Positions 33,617 to 42,320 of a DNA stretch of 50,906 nt are shown here, one piece after another. Source of the stretch: Bacillota bacterium (lineage in GTDB: Bacteria > Bacillota > Clostridia > Lachnospirales > Lachnospiraceae). The translations under genes and the position numbers were made by a program. Numbering within the stretch: position 1 is the stretch's first letter; each line of letters opens with the position of its first letter. The notes under the pieces were generated by a model, which did no database searches, was not told the DNA's origin, and saw only the letters and a program-made list of their open reading frames with translations. The stretch lies in assembly GCA_023416695.1 (NCBI GenBank), contig JAEZGY010000050.1:1-50906 (forward strand), given 5' to 3'.

Positions 33617-35746
33617 ATGAAAGAAACAAGTTTTTATCGTCAACAAGCAGTTGCATTGGTAGATCAGATGACTGTGGAGGAACAAGCGAGCCAATTAACT
33701 TACAATTCTCCAGCAATTGAAAGACTTAATATTCCGAGGTATAACTGGTGGAGCGAAGCGTTACATGGGGTGGCAAGGGCAGGCGTAGCTACTAGTTTCC
33801 CACAGGCCATCGGATTAGCTGCTACTTTTGACAAGGACCTTCTAGAAGACATTGCGAAGACCATTGCTACCGAAGGTAGAGCAAAATATAATACATATAG
33901 TAAAGAAGAGGATAGAGATATATACAAGGGACTTACCTTCTGGTCACCTAATATAAATATTTTTAGAGACCCTAGATGGGGACGTGGTCATGAAACCTAT
34001 GGAGAGGACCCGTTTTTATCTGGAGAACTTGGAAGTGCTTTTATCCATGGCTTACAGGGAGATGGAGAGTACATGAAGGCCGCAGCCTGCGCAAAGCATT
34101 TTGCGGTACACAGTGGACCCGAGGATTTACGCCATGAGTTTGATGCAGTAGTTAACCAAAAGGATTTATGGGAGACTTATCTGCCAGCTTTTGAGAAATG
34201 TATTACCAAGGCCAATGTGGAGTCAGTAATGGGTGCGTATAATCGTACCAATGGAGAACCTTGTTGTGGAAGTAAGACCTTATTAAAGGATATATTACGT
34301 GATAAATGGGGATTTGAGGGCCATGTAGTTTCCGATTGCTGGGCAATCAAAGATTTCCATATGGGTCATCATGTAACAAATACTGCATTAGAATCCGTTG
34401 CTCTTGCTATAGAGAATGGTTGTGATTTAAATTGCGGTAATTTGTATTTACATCTTATACATGCCTACCAAGAAGGCTTAGTAACGAAGGAGCAGATTAG
34501 AGAAGCTGCGATTCGATTATTTACTACAAGAATTAAGTTAGGTTTATTTACAAAGACAGAATATGATGAGATTCCTTATGAAGTGGTAGAATGTAAGGAG
34601 CATATAGAAACCTCCATTAAGGCCTGTGAAAAAGGTGTAGTCATGTTAAAGAATGATGGAGTGTTACCACTAAGGAAGCAAGAATTAAAGACAATTGGTG
34701 TCATTGGACCAAATGCAAATAGTAGACTTGCTTTAAAGGGTAATTATTATGGTACTGCATCTCGTTATACCACTATTTTAGAGGGAATTCAGAAGGAAGT
34801 AGGGGACGAGGTTAGGGTGTTATATTCTGAGGGCTGTGAGCTAGTTAAGGATCGCTCAGAACCATTAGCACTAGCCCATGACAGAGAGTCAGAAGCAAGA
34901 ATTGTTGCAAAACATAGTGATGTTGTTGTTCTTTGCCTAGGTCTTGACGAAACCCTAGAAGGGGAAGAGGGAGACGAAGGCAATGCATATAAATCTGGCG
35001 ATAAGAAGGATCTTAAGCTTCCAGAGGTTCAACAAAGACTATTAAAGCAAATTACGGAGATTGGAAAGCCTGTAATCCTGTGTATGGTTACAGGAAGTGC
35101 TATGGAACTTCAATATGCAAGAGATAACTGCAGTGCAGTATTACAGACCTGGTATCCAGGTGCTTATGGTGGAACTGCAATTGCCAATTTGTTATTCGGT
35201 AAGATTTCTCCATCTGGAAAGCTTCCAATTACCTTCTATAAGTCTAGTGAAGAGTTACCTGAGTTTACAGACTATGCTATGAAGGGAAGAACCTATCGCT
35301 TTATGACACAGCCTGCCTTATATCCATTTGGTTATGGTTTGACTTATGGTAAGGTTCAGGCAAAAGGTGTAAAGGTAAATGGAGTAGAGAGTATTAAGGC
35401 ATCTATGCAGGCAGGCTCTGAACTTACTCTAGAAGCAGTATTTGTAAACCAAGGTAAGGTGGCAACAGATGAGGTTGCACAGGTTTATATCAAGTCCTTA
35501 GATGTGGAAGGTGCTGTTCTTAACTACAGTTTATGTGGATTTAAGCGCTTCTTTATTGAAGCTGGTGGAGAAGAAACCATTACCTTTAGTATTCCTTGGG
35601 AGCATTTTTTAACGGTTGATGATAACGGAGATAAGATATTACATGGTAAGAGTTATGAATTATATGTGGGTATCTCCCAACCAGATGAAGTTAGTGTAAA
35701 GCTTACAGAGACAAAACCAATTACCGTTTCTGTAGAATTAATATAG
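33617..35746 (+). CDS. Glycoside hydrolase family 3, beta-xylosidase/beta-glucosidase type
   Basis: A 709-residue exo-glycosidase without signal peptide, so probably acting on imported oligosaccharides. Domain order: TIM barrel (about 15-300) with YNWWSEALHGVARAG, SPNINIFRDPRWGRGHETYG and KHFAVHSGP; catalytic nucleophile Asp240 in VVSDCWAI; alpha/beta sandwich (about 330-560); C-terminal fibronectin type III-like domain (about 610-700). The WSEALHGV and DPRWGR motifs recur in bacterial beta-xylosidases of GH3, which suits the nearby xyl genes, but beta-glucosidase is not excluded. The ATG at 33617 follows AGGAGG; an upstream in-frame start would add an unconserved tail. Confidence 0.88.
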   Translation: MKETSFYRQQAVALVDQMTVEEQASQLTYNSPAIERLNIPRYNWWSEALHGVARAGVATSFPQAIGLAATFDKDLLEDIAKTIATEGRAKYNTYSKEEDRDIYKGLTFWSPNINIFRDPRWGRGHETYGEDPFLSGELGSAFIHGLQGDGEYMKAAACAKHFAVHSGPEDLRHEFDAVVNQKDLWETYLPAFEKCITKANVESVMGAYNRTNGEPCCGSKTLLKDILRDKWGFEGHVVSDCWAIKDFHMGHHVTNTALESVALAIENGCDLNCGNLYLHLIHAYQEGLVTKEQIREAAIRLFTTRIKLGLFTKTEYDEIPYEVVECKEHIETSIKACEKGVVMLKNDGVLPLRKQELKTIGVIGPNANSRLALKGNYYGTASRYTTILEGIQKEVGDEVRVLYSEGCELVKDRSEPLALAHDRESEARIVAKHSDVVVLCLGLDETLEGEEGDEGNAYKSGDKKDLKLPEVQQRLLKQITEIGKPVILCMVTGSAMELQYARDNCSAVLQTWYPGAYGGTAIANLLFGKISPSGKLPITFYKSSEELPEFTDYAMKGRTYRFMTQPALYPFGYGLTYGKVQAKGVKVNGVESIKASMQAGSELTLEAVFVNQGKVATDEVAQVYIKSLDVEGAVLNYSLCGFKRFFIEAGGEETITFSIPWEHFLTVDDNGDKILHGKSYELYVGISQPDEVSVKLTETKPITVSVELI

Positions 35747-35783
35747 GACAATGAAAAGTCTGTTATTTAAGGAGGATTTTGCT

Positions 35784-36824
35784 TTGAGTATAACAAAGGA
35801 GTATTTTGGTACAACAAAAGAAAATGAGATAGTGGATGCATATACTATTACCAATAGCAAGGGAAACTATGTAAAACTTATTTCCTATGGAGCTACCATT
35901 GTGGAAATAGTTGTACCAGATCGTAATGGAGTGAAACGAGACGTTTGCCTTGGTTATGATACCTTAGAGGAATATGTAAAGAATGATGGATACCTTGGAG
36001 CATTTATTGGCCGTGTTGGTAATCGTACTAACAAGGGTGAATTTACCATTGATGGCATCACTTATCATGTTGATAAGAATGAGAAGGACCGCTGTAATCT
36101 TCATGGAGGTTATCATGGTTTTGATTCTAAGGTGTTAACAGCTAAGGTTGTTTCAGAGGACAGTGTTTCCTTTACTGTAGTTTCTCCAGACGGAGAATGT
36201 GGTTTCCCAGGAGAAATGACTGCTACCGTTACTTACACTTTTGACGAAGAGGATTGTTTAACTCTTTCTTATGAAGCGGTAGCGGATAAGAAGACACCAA
36301 TTAATCTAACCAACCATGCATATTTTGATCTATCTGGTGGAGAAGAAAAGGATATGTTAAATCAGGTACTTCAGATTAATGCAGATTTCATCACTGCTGT
36401 AGATGCTGCATGCATTCCGACAGGAGAATTTATGGATGTAACAGATACACCATTCGATTTCCGTCGTGCTAAAAGAATTGGCGCTGAAATCAATGATGAA
36501 CATGAACAGATTAAGATGGGACAAGGGTATGATCATAACTTTGTACTTAGACAGGGAGAAGCATATGGCGCCAAAGCGTGGTGTGAGACTACTGGTATTG
36601 AGATGACTATGATTACAGACCTTCCAGGAGTGCAATTCTATGCTGGTAACTTTATTGGAGAGGTTATGGGTAAAAAGGGCAAAATGCATTGTAAACGCAA
36701 AGGCTTCTGTTTAGAAACCCAGTACTATCCAGATAGCTTAAATCAGCCAGCTTTTGAAAGTCCTGTAAAAGAGGCTTTTGAAAAATTTGAGTCAGTAACG
36801 AAGTATCAGTTTGGTATAAAATAA
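35784..36824 (+). CDS. galM: Aldose 1-epimerase (mutarotase)
   Basis: Interconverts alpha and beta anomers of hexoses or pentoses, 346 residues. Family marks: LISYGATIVEIVVPDRNG, FIGRVGNRTNKGEF, LHGGYHGFD, the catalytic His in NLTNHAYFDLSG, GYDHNFVL, and the late catalytic Glu in FCLETQYYPDSLNQP. The in-frame ATG at 35751 lacks a clear ribosome site, whereas AAGGAGG (35769-35775) precedes a TTG at 35784 at ideal spacing. The TTG start gives the usual family length, so I prefer it. It lies just behind the GH3 gene, apparently one operon, and would equilibrate the released sugar. Confidence 0.9.
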   Translation: MSITKEYFGTTKENEIVDAYTITNSKGNYVKLISYGATIVEIVVPDRNGVKRDVCLGYDTLEEYVKNDGYLGAFIGRVGNRTNKGEFTIDGITYHVDKNEKDRCNLHGGYHGFDSKVLTAKVVSEDSVSFTVVSPDGECGFPGEMTATVTYTFDEEDCLTLSYEAVADKKTPINLTNHAYFDLSGGEEKDMLNQVLQINADFITAVDAACIPTGEFMDVTDTPFDFRRAKRIGAEINDEHEQIKMGQGYDHNFVLRQGEAYGAKAWCETTGIEMTMITDLPGVQFYAGNFIGEVMGKKGKMHCKRKGFCLETQYYPDSLNQPAFESPVKEAFEKFESVTKYQFGIK

Positions 36825-36846
36825 AAATTTAAAGTAGAAGTATAGT

Positions 36847-36890
36847 AAAGAAGGGTGATTCCATTTGGAAGAACCCTTCTTTTGTGTAAT
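36847..36890 (+). terminator. Terminator after the GH3-epimerase operon
   Basis: A 10-bp stem (36847-36856 with 36873-36882) with a 16-base loop is followed by a short T/G tail. Confidence 0.7.
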
Positions 36891-36954
36891 GGAGAGTTGA
36901 GCACTAAAAACTTTATTTTCTTAATTAAGAATCAAAATCTCAGTACAAACAGCC

Positions 36955-36984
36955 TTGCCCATTTGCAATTACCTATGTTATAGT
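36955..36984 (+). promoter_or_regulatory. Predicted promoter for the desulfurase-thiolase operon
   Basis: TTGCCC at 36955-36960 and TATAGT at 36979-36984 have an 18-base spacer, about 50 bases before the start codon. Confidence 0.5.
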
Positions 36985-37032
36985 GAATGGAAGAAACATT
37001 GAAAAATCGACACATTAAGGAAGAAATATGGT

Positions 37033-38151
37033 ATGATTTATTTAGATTATGCAGCCAATACCCCTGTTAAGAAAGAGGTACTGGACAGTTTTATAGATAC
37101 AGCAAGAGAATATGTTGCAAATCCTAATTCTGCTCACGAGTTTGGAAGAAGGGCGAAGGCTAGATTACAGGAAGCAACTGCTCATATTGCAGAGTTAATG
37201 AGGGTTACACCTTCAGAGGTTATTTTAACTTCAGGTGCTAGTGAGGCCAATAATCTAGCGATTAAAGGGATTGCCAGAGCATATCGACAGTATGGAAAGC
37301 ATATTATTTCCACAGGGCTTGAACATTCAGCTGTAAGTGGAGCATTGACGTATTTACAAAGTCAAGGGTATGAGATTGATTTATTAGATATCATGCCGGA
37401 CGGAACCATAGATATGAGTCATTTAAAGGAATTACTTCGAAAGGATACGATTCTAGTAACCATCGGTTATGTAGATAGTGAGTTAGGAGTTGTTCAGCCA
37501 ATCGAAGAGATTGGTAGGCTTTTAAAAGAGTATCCAAACTGTTATTTTCACACGGATGCTACTCAGGCAGTTGGCAAGATTCCTGTAATTGTTGAGAATG
37601 TGGATTTGATGACCTTTGCTCCTCATAAGTTCTTTGGGCTTAATGGAGCAGGTGTTTTAATAAAAAAAGAAGGAGTTATTCTAGAGCCTTTGATTCATGG
37701 TGGGATGAGCACCTCCTTATATCGAAGTGGTACACCAGATTTGCCAATGGCAGTGGCTTTGGAGAAGGCACTATCTCTTGCCCTTTCTAAACAGACGGAG
37801 CATTATGATTATGTAGTGGAATTAAATAATAAGTTACGTAGTGCTGTTATGCAAATACCAGAGGTTCGTATGAATAGCACAGAGAAAAGTACTCCTTTTA
37901 TCGTCAACCTTAGTGTAAAAGGGATAAAAGCAGAACCAATGCGACAGGCTCTAGAGCAAAAAGGAATCCTTGTGTCCGCCAAATCTGCTTGCTCCGTACC
38001 GAATACACCTTCTCGTGCTGTCTATGCAGTTAGTCGTGATAGGAAGAATGCCCTAAGCTCGTTTCGTATCAGTCTTAGCCACCTAGTTACAGAGGAAGAG
38101 ATTGAAGCGGTAGTAAAGGCAATCAAAGAAATTATTGAGGATAAAAAATAG
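37033..38151 (+). CDS. Cysteine desulfurase, NifS/IscS family
   Basis: PLP enzyme of 372 residues that takes sulphur from cysteine as an enzyme-bound persulphide. The N-terminus MIYLDYAANTP is typical. The PLP lysine is Lys199 in FAPHKFFGLNGAG, the ring-stacking His lies in GLEHSAVSG, and the sulphur-carrying Cys320 is in SAKSACSVPNTPSRAV. The long active-site loop places it in the NifS/IscS group (class I). The next gene starts about ten bases after its stop and encodes a tRNA thiolation enzyme, so this desulfurase is likely its dedicated sulphur donor. AAGGAAG precedes the ATG at slightly long spacing. Confidence 0.92.
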   Translation: MIYLDYAANTPVKKEVLDSFIDTAREYVANPNSAHEFGRRAKARLQEATAHIAELMRVTPSEVILTSGASEANNLAIKGIARAYRQYGKHIISTGLEHSAVSGALTYLQSQGYEIDLLDIMPDGTIDMSHLKELLRKDTILVTIGYVDSELGVVQPIEEIGRLLKEYPNCYFHTDATQAVGKIPVIVENVDLMTFAPHKFFGLNGAGVLIKKEGVILEPLIHGGMSTSLYRSGTPDLPMAVALEKALSLALSKQTEHYDYVVELNNKLRSAVMQIPEVRMNSTEKSTPFIVNLSVKGIKAEPMRQALEQKGILVSAKSACSVPNTPSRAVYAVSRDRKNALSSFRISLSHLVTEEEIEAVVKAIKEIIEDKK

Positions 38152-38161
38152 AAAGGTATTT

Positions 38162-39166
38162 ATGATGGAACGATTTGAAGAAATAGAAAGAAGTCTTATA
38201 AAGAGATTTCGTAAAGAAATATGGGTACAGTTTGTTAAGGGGATAAAAAACTATAAAATGATAGAAGAAGGGGATAAGATTGCTGTCTGTATCTCCGGGG
38301 GCAAAGATTCTATGCTTCTTGCCAAATGTATGCAGGAGTTACAAAGACATGGGCAGATGCATTTTGACATAGAATTCTTATGTATGAATCCAGGATATAA
38401 TGAAATCAATCGTCAGACAATTATCAACAATGCGAAGATTCTTAATATACCATTAAAGATGTTTGAAACCTCTATTTTTGACGTGGTAGCAGAAATTGAT
38501 GATAGTCCTTGCTATCTTTGTGCTAGAATGAGACGAGGATATCTTTATAAAGAGGCTAGAAAATTAGGTTGTAATAAGATTGCACTAGGACATCATTTTG
38601 ATGATGTGATTGAAACCACGCTTATGGGGATGTTTTATGGTGGTCAGATGCAGACTATGATGCCTAAGGTTCATTCTACTAATCATTTAGGAATGGAGTT
38701 AATTCGTCCTATGTATATGATCAGAGAAGAGAATATCATTGCTTGGGCAAGATATAATGACCTTCAATTTATTCAATGTGCCTGCCGCTTTACGGAAAAT
38801 TGTACCATTTGTGATAATGGCGGAGGTGGCTCTAAACGTCAAGAGATGAAGCATCTTATTAAGAGACTTCACAGCCTTAATCCTAATGTAGAAAGTAATA
38901 TCTTTCGAGCAGCCCATGATGTCAATCTAGATACGATTATTGGTTATCACAATGCGAAAATGAGAGTAAGCTTTTTAGAAGAGTATGAAGAAAAAGGAAA
39001 AATCATGAAGGAGAAGGCTAGGCTACAGGAGGAAGAAGCAAAGAAACAAGGTATTTCTATTGATGACTTAGGAGAAAAGGATGAACGATATCAGACACCT
39101 ATTAAAGTGGTACAGGTGGTAGAACCGGTGATACCGGTAAAAAATAAAAAGAAGCAGGGGGAATAA
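38162..39166 (+). CDS. TtcA-like tRNA 2-thiocytidine synthetase
   Basis: PP-loop ATPase of 334 residues related to TtcA, which thiolates cytidine 32 of certain tRNAs. The ATP loop SGGKDS is at 45-50. Cys117 and Cys120 in CYLCARMRRG align with the iron-sulphur ligands of TtcA (CSLC). GHHFDDVIETTLMGMFYGG is also typical. A later cluster, Cys206, Cys208, Cys214 and Cys217, contains the third ligand and two extra cysteines. The C-terminus is a charged Lys/Glu-rich tail. The start is ATG at 38162 or 38165, after GAAAGG. Pairing with a cysteine desulfurase supports sulphur transfer; the exact tRNA position is inferred from homology. Confidence 0.85.
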   Translation: MMERFEEIERSLIKRFRKEIWVQFVKGIKNYKMIEEGDKIAVCISGGKDSMLLAKCMQELQRHGQMHFDIEFLCMNPGYNEINRQTIINNAKILNIPLKMFETSIFDVVAEIDDSPCYLCARMRRGYLYKEARKLGCNKIALGHHFDDVIETTLMGMFYGGQMQTMMPKVHSTNHLGMELIRPMYMIREENIIAWARYNDLQFIQCACRFTENCTICDNGGGGSKRQEMKHLIKRLHSLNPNVESNIFRAAHDVNLDTIIGYHNAKMRVSFLEEYEEKGKIMKEKARLQEEEAKKQGISIDDLGEKDERYQTPIKVVQVVEPVIPVKNKKKQGE

Positions 39167-39168
39167 GT

Positions 39169-40062
39169 ATGATTTATACAGTAACCCTAAATCCATCCAT
39201 TGATTATGTAGTATATATGGATGGTTATGAAGAGGGTAAGGTAAACCGAGCTGTGAAAGAAGCATATCGTGTCGGTGGCAAGGGAATCAATGTGTCTGTG
39301 GTTTTAAAAAACCTTGGAGTAGAGAATGTAGCTCTTGGCTTTATGGGAGGATTTACTGGTAAGGAAATATTACGTCTCTTACAGGAGCAAGGAGTAAAGA
39401 CAGAATTTATTGAGGTAGAAGATGGAATATCTCGCATTAATTTGATTCTTATGAATACAAAAGAGACAGAAATCAACTGTCAAGGGCCAATAATTACCAC
39501 TCAACAGATAAGGGTACTGTATGATAAAATATATAAGTTACAATCAGAAGACATGATGGTATTAGCCGGAAGTGTTCCAAAGAGCCTTCCAGATACTTTT
39601 TATGGAGATATTATGGCTATTTTAAATCAAAATGGAGTGAAAACTGTGGTAGATTCCACAGGGAAGCATCTTAAAAATGCGTTGCCTTATCACCCATTTC
39701 TAATAAAACCGAATCATCATGAATTATCCGAAATCTTTGGTGTAACAATAAAGGATAGGGATGACATAATCTATTATGCAAAGAAATTGCAATCCTTAGG
39801 AGCCAGAAACGTATTAGTTTCAAGAGCAGAAAAGGGAGCAATTTTAATTACTGATACAAATGAAGTTTTAGAAAGTTTACCACCAGAAGGTAAAGTAGTA
39901 AACTCTGTGGGAGCTGGAGATTCTATGGTAGCCGGTTTTGTAACAGGGTATCATAAGACCGGTGATTACATGGAGGCATTAAAGCTTGGAATTGCAGCAG
40001 GAAGTGCTACTGCATTCTCCAGTCAGCTAGCTACAAAAGAGCAAATTGAGAAGCTTCTTTAG
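39169..40062 (+). CDS. PfkB-family sugar-phosphate kinase, probable 1-phosphofructokinase
   Basis: A 297-residue kinase of the PfkB/ribokinase family. The N-terminus MIYTVTLNPSIDYVV and VGGKGINVSVVLKNLG are those of the FruK/LacC branch. The C-terminal anion hole and catalytic base are in VVNSVGAGDSMVAGFVTGY. FruK phosphorylates fructose-1-phosphate and LacC tagatose-6-phosphate; proximity to HPr and Enzyme I favours FruK, but no fructose permease is in the window. Its start lies two bases after the TtcA-like stop, so it may be cotranscribed with the thiolation genes despite unrelated function. Confidence 0.88.
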   Translation: MIYTVTLNPSIDYVVYMDGYEEGKVNRAVKEAYRVGGKGINVSVVLKNLGVENVALGFMGGFTGKEILRLLQEQGVKTEFIEVEDGISRINLILMNTKETEINCQGPIITTQQIRVLYDKIYKLQSEDMMVLAGSVPKSLPDTFYGDIMAILNQNGVKTVVDSTGKHLKNALPYHPFLIKPNHHELSEIFGVTIKDRDDIIYYAKKLQSLGARNVLVSRAEKGAILITDTNEVLESLPPEGKVVNSVGAGDSMVAGFVTGYHKTGDYMEALKLGIAAGSATAFSSQLATKEQIEKLL

Positions 40063-40103
40063 CATAAGGATAGAAGTCCAATTATGATAAAATTGAAAGG
40101 AGA

Positions 40104-40150
40104 GAGGTTACGGTTAATCGAACATCCACCATGTAGCCTCAAGATTAATT
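40104..40150 (+). promoter_or_regulatory. Structured HPr leader with two crossing 8-bp helices
   Basis: GAGGTTAC (40104-40111) can pair with GTAGCCTC (40133-40140), and GGTTAATC (40112-40119) with GATTAATT (40143-40150), all eight positions each if G-U is allowed. The helices interlock, so they are either mutually exclusive or a pseudoknot. The second helix ends one base before the HPr start codon. The nearest purine-rich ribosome-site-like stretch (40097-40107) is about 45 bases from the ATG and partly inside the first helix. Confidence 0.5.
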
Positions 40151-40151
40151 A

Positions 40152-40409
40152 ATGAAACAGTTTACTTATGTAATTACAGATCCAAACGGAATGCATGCAA
40201 GACCAGCAGGTACTCTTTGCAAAATGGCAGCTACATTTGCAAGCAAAATCACCATTGGTAAAGAGGGAAGAGAAGCAGATGCTAAGCGTATTATGGGCGT
40301 TATGCAGTTAGGCATTAAAAATGGTCAGGAAGTTACAATCTCCGTGGAAGGTGAAGATGAAGAAACTGCAGCTGTTGAATTAGAAAAATTCATGAAGGAA
40401 AATCTGTAA
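40152..40409 (+). CDS. ptsH: Phosphocarrier protein HPr
   Basis: General PTS phosphocarrier of 85 residues, accepting phosphate from Enzyme I on His15 (PNGMHARPAG) and passing it to sugar-specific EIIA domains. Length and fold landmarks (DAKRIMGVMQLGIKNG, GEDEETAAVELEKF) are standard. Unusually, position 46, which in Firmicute HPr is the serine phosphorylated by HPr kinase for CcpA-mediated catabolite control (KSIMGVM), is Arg here (codon CGT). No Shine-Dalgarno site lies at normal spacing before the ATG; instead a structured leader is present. Enzyme I follows 57 bases downstream. Confidence 0.95.
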   Translation: MKQFTYVITDPNGMHARPAGTLCKMAATFASKITIGKEGREADAKRIMGVMQLGIKNGQEVTISVEGEDEETAAVELEKFMKENL

Positions 40410-40466
40410 GAGATTATTTCTTAAGCTGTAAGACCTTAGGAACATTACCGAAAGGAGTTTGAGTAG

Positions 40467-42119
40467 ATGAAAGTATTTAATGGTACCGCTGTCTTTAGTG
40501 GCGTTGCATTTGGAACAATCTCCATTTACAATCGTCATGAGCAACAAATAAAACGTGAGCATGTGAAAGATCATGCTAGTGAAATTGCTAGATTTGAAAC
40601 AGCGAAGCAAGAAGCTGTAACTCAATTACAGGGATTATATGAAAAAGCATTAGTAGAAGTAGGGGAGGCTCATGCTCAGATTTTTGAAGTACATCAGATG
40701 ATGCTAGAGGATCTGGACTATGTAGAAGCAATCATTGGAATGATTACTGAGCAATTAGTAAATGCTGAATATGCAGTTGCTACTACAGCAGATACCTTTG
40801 CTAACTTATTTGCCTCTATGGACGATGCCTACATGAAGGAACGTGCCGCAGATGTTAAGGACGTATCTGAACGTGTGTTAAACATCCTATCAGGTAACGA
40901 AAGTACAAATCAGGAAACAGATGGGGCAACAATCATTGTGGCAGATGATTTGGCTCCGAGTGAGACAGTTCAGTTAGACAAGGACAAAGTAAAAGCATTT
41001 GTTACCGTTCATGGCTCTACCCAGTCTCATACTGCAATTTTAGCAAGAACAATGAATATTCCTGCTTTGATTAATACTAACATCGAACTTTTAGAGGAGT
41101 ATAACGGTAAGGCTGCCATCGTAGATGGTTTTACTGGAACCGTATATATTGAGCCTGATACTGCAACTATTGAAATAATGCAGAAGAAGCAGGCAGAAGA
41201 TCTTGCTCAAAAAGAACTGTTACAACAGTTAAAAGGCAAAGAAAGTATTACCTTAGATGGTCAGAAAATCAATCTTTACGCTAACATCGGTGGTGTAGAG
41301 GATGTTGCTAAGGTTGTGCAAAATGATGCAGAAGGTATCGGATTATTCAGAAGTGAATTCTTATACCTGAATTCTAGCGATTACCCTACAGAAGATGAGC
41401 AGTTCCATGCTTATAAAGAAGTAGCAGAGCGTATGTTTGGTAAAAAGGTCATTATTCGTACCTGTGATATTGGTGCAGATAAGCAGATTGATTACTTTAA
41501 CATGGCTAAGGAAGAAAATCCAGCTCTTGGTTATCGTGCCATCAGAATCTGTTTAGATAGAAAGGCTATGTTTAAGACACAGCTTCGTGCTCTTTACAGA
41601 GCTTCTATGTATGGACATATTTCCATCATGTTCCCTATGATTATTTCTGTAAATGAAGTTCGTCTTGTGAAAGAAATCATCAAAGAGGTACAGGAAGAGT
41701 TGACTGAGGAAGGCATTGCCTTTAAAGAGTGTGAAATCGGTATTATGATTGAGACTCCAGCAGCAGCCATGATTTCCGATTTATTAGCAGAGGAAGTAGA
41801 TTTCTTTAGTGTGGGGACCAACGATTTGACGCAGTATACATTAGCGATCGACCGTCAGAATCCTAAGCTAGATAACATCTATGATCCACATCATCCAGCA
41901 GTACTTCGTATGTTAAAGATGGTTGCAGAGAATGCCCACAAGGCAGGTATCTGGTGTGGTATCTGTGGTGAGTTAGGTGCTGATCTAGCTTTAACCGAAA
42001 CCTTCTTAAAGTTAGGTTATGATGAATTAAGCGTTTCCCCATCTATGTTACTTGCTCTTCGTAAGAAGGTAAGAGATACAGATGTATCCAAAGTGGTATT
42101 AGGAAGCGAATTACAATAG
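40467..42119 (+). CDS. ptsI: PTS Enzyme I
   Basis: Phosphoenolpyruvate-protein phosphotransferase of 550 residues; it takes phosphate from PEP and loads HPr. The N-terminal HPr-binding and phosphohistidine region has the active His188 in GSTQSHTAILARTM. The C-terminal PEP-binding barrel has GIGLFRSEFLYL, FRTCDIGADKQ-like IIRTCDIGAD, GIMIETPAAA, FSVGTNDLTQYTLAIDR and active-site Cys500 in GICGELG. Length is slightly short of the E. coli enzyme, within the Gram-positive range. AAAGGAG precedes the ATG. It is followed by a strong terminator, closing the ptsHI unit. Confidence 0.96.
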   Translation: MKVFNGTAVFSGVAFGTISIYNRHEQQIKREHVKDHASEIARFETAKQEAVTQLQGLYEKALVEVGEAHAQIFEVHQMMLEDLDYVEAIIGMITEQLVNAEYAVATTADTFANLFASMDDAYMKERAADVKDVSERVLNILSGNESTNQETDGATIIVADDLAPSETVQLDKDKVKAFVTVHGSTQSHTAILARTMNIPALINTNIELLEEYNGKAAIVDGFTGTVYIEPDTATIEIMQKKQAEDLAQKELLQQLKGKESITLDGQKINLYANIGGVEDVAKVVQNDAEGIGLFRSEFLYLNSSDYPTEDEQFHAYKEVAERMFGKKVIIRTCDIGADKQIDYFNMAKEENPALGYRAIRICLDRKAMFKTQLRALYRASMYGHISIMFPMIISVNEVRLVKEIIKEVQEELTEEGIAFKECEIGIMIETPAAAMISDLLAEEVDFFSVGTNDLTQYTLAIDRQNPKLDNIYDPHHPAVLRMLKMVAENAHKAGIWCGICGELGADLALTETFLKLGYDELSVSPSMLLALRKKVRDTDVSKVVLGSELQ

Positions 42120-42131
42120 AAGAACTGATTG

Positions 42132-42170
42132 ACAAGTCAGATAGGGAAACCTATCTGGCTTGTTTTTTCA
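42132..42170 (+). terminator. Terminator of ptsHI
   Basis: A 14-bp stem (42132-42145 with 42150-42163, one G-U pair) with a GAAA loop is followed by a run of T. Confidence 0.9.
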
Positions 42171-42320
42171 TTGCAAAACTCTATTTCGTTTTTGGAAAAT
42201 AGCAAAATTTTCTTTTCTCTAATTATTATACTAGATTTATCAGGGATTTCGTTTTATAATAATTACTAATATGATTTGGGGGCTTATGGTCCGTAATAAT
42301 GATACTATGGAGGTAGATTC

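Noticed and set aside
36900..36960. Possible operator in the AT-rich inverted TTAATTAAGAA region upstream of the desulfurase
   Set aside because: The palindrome is only a short AT run expected by chance in low-GC DNA.
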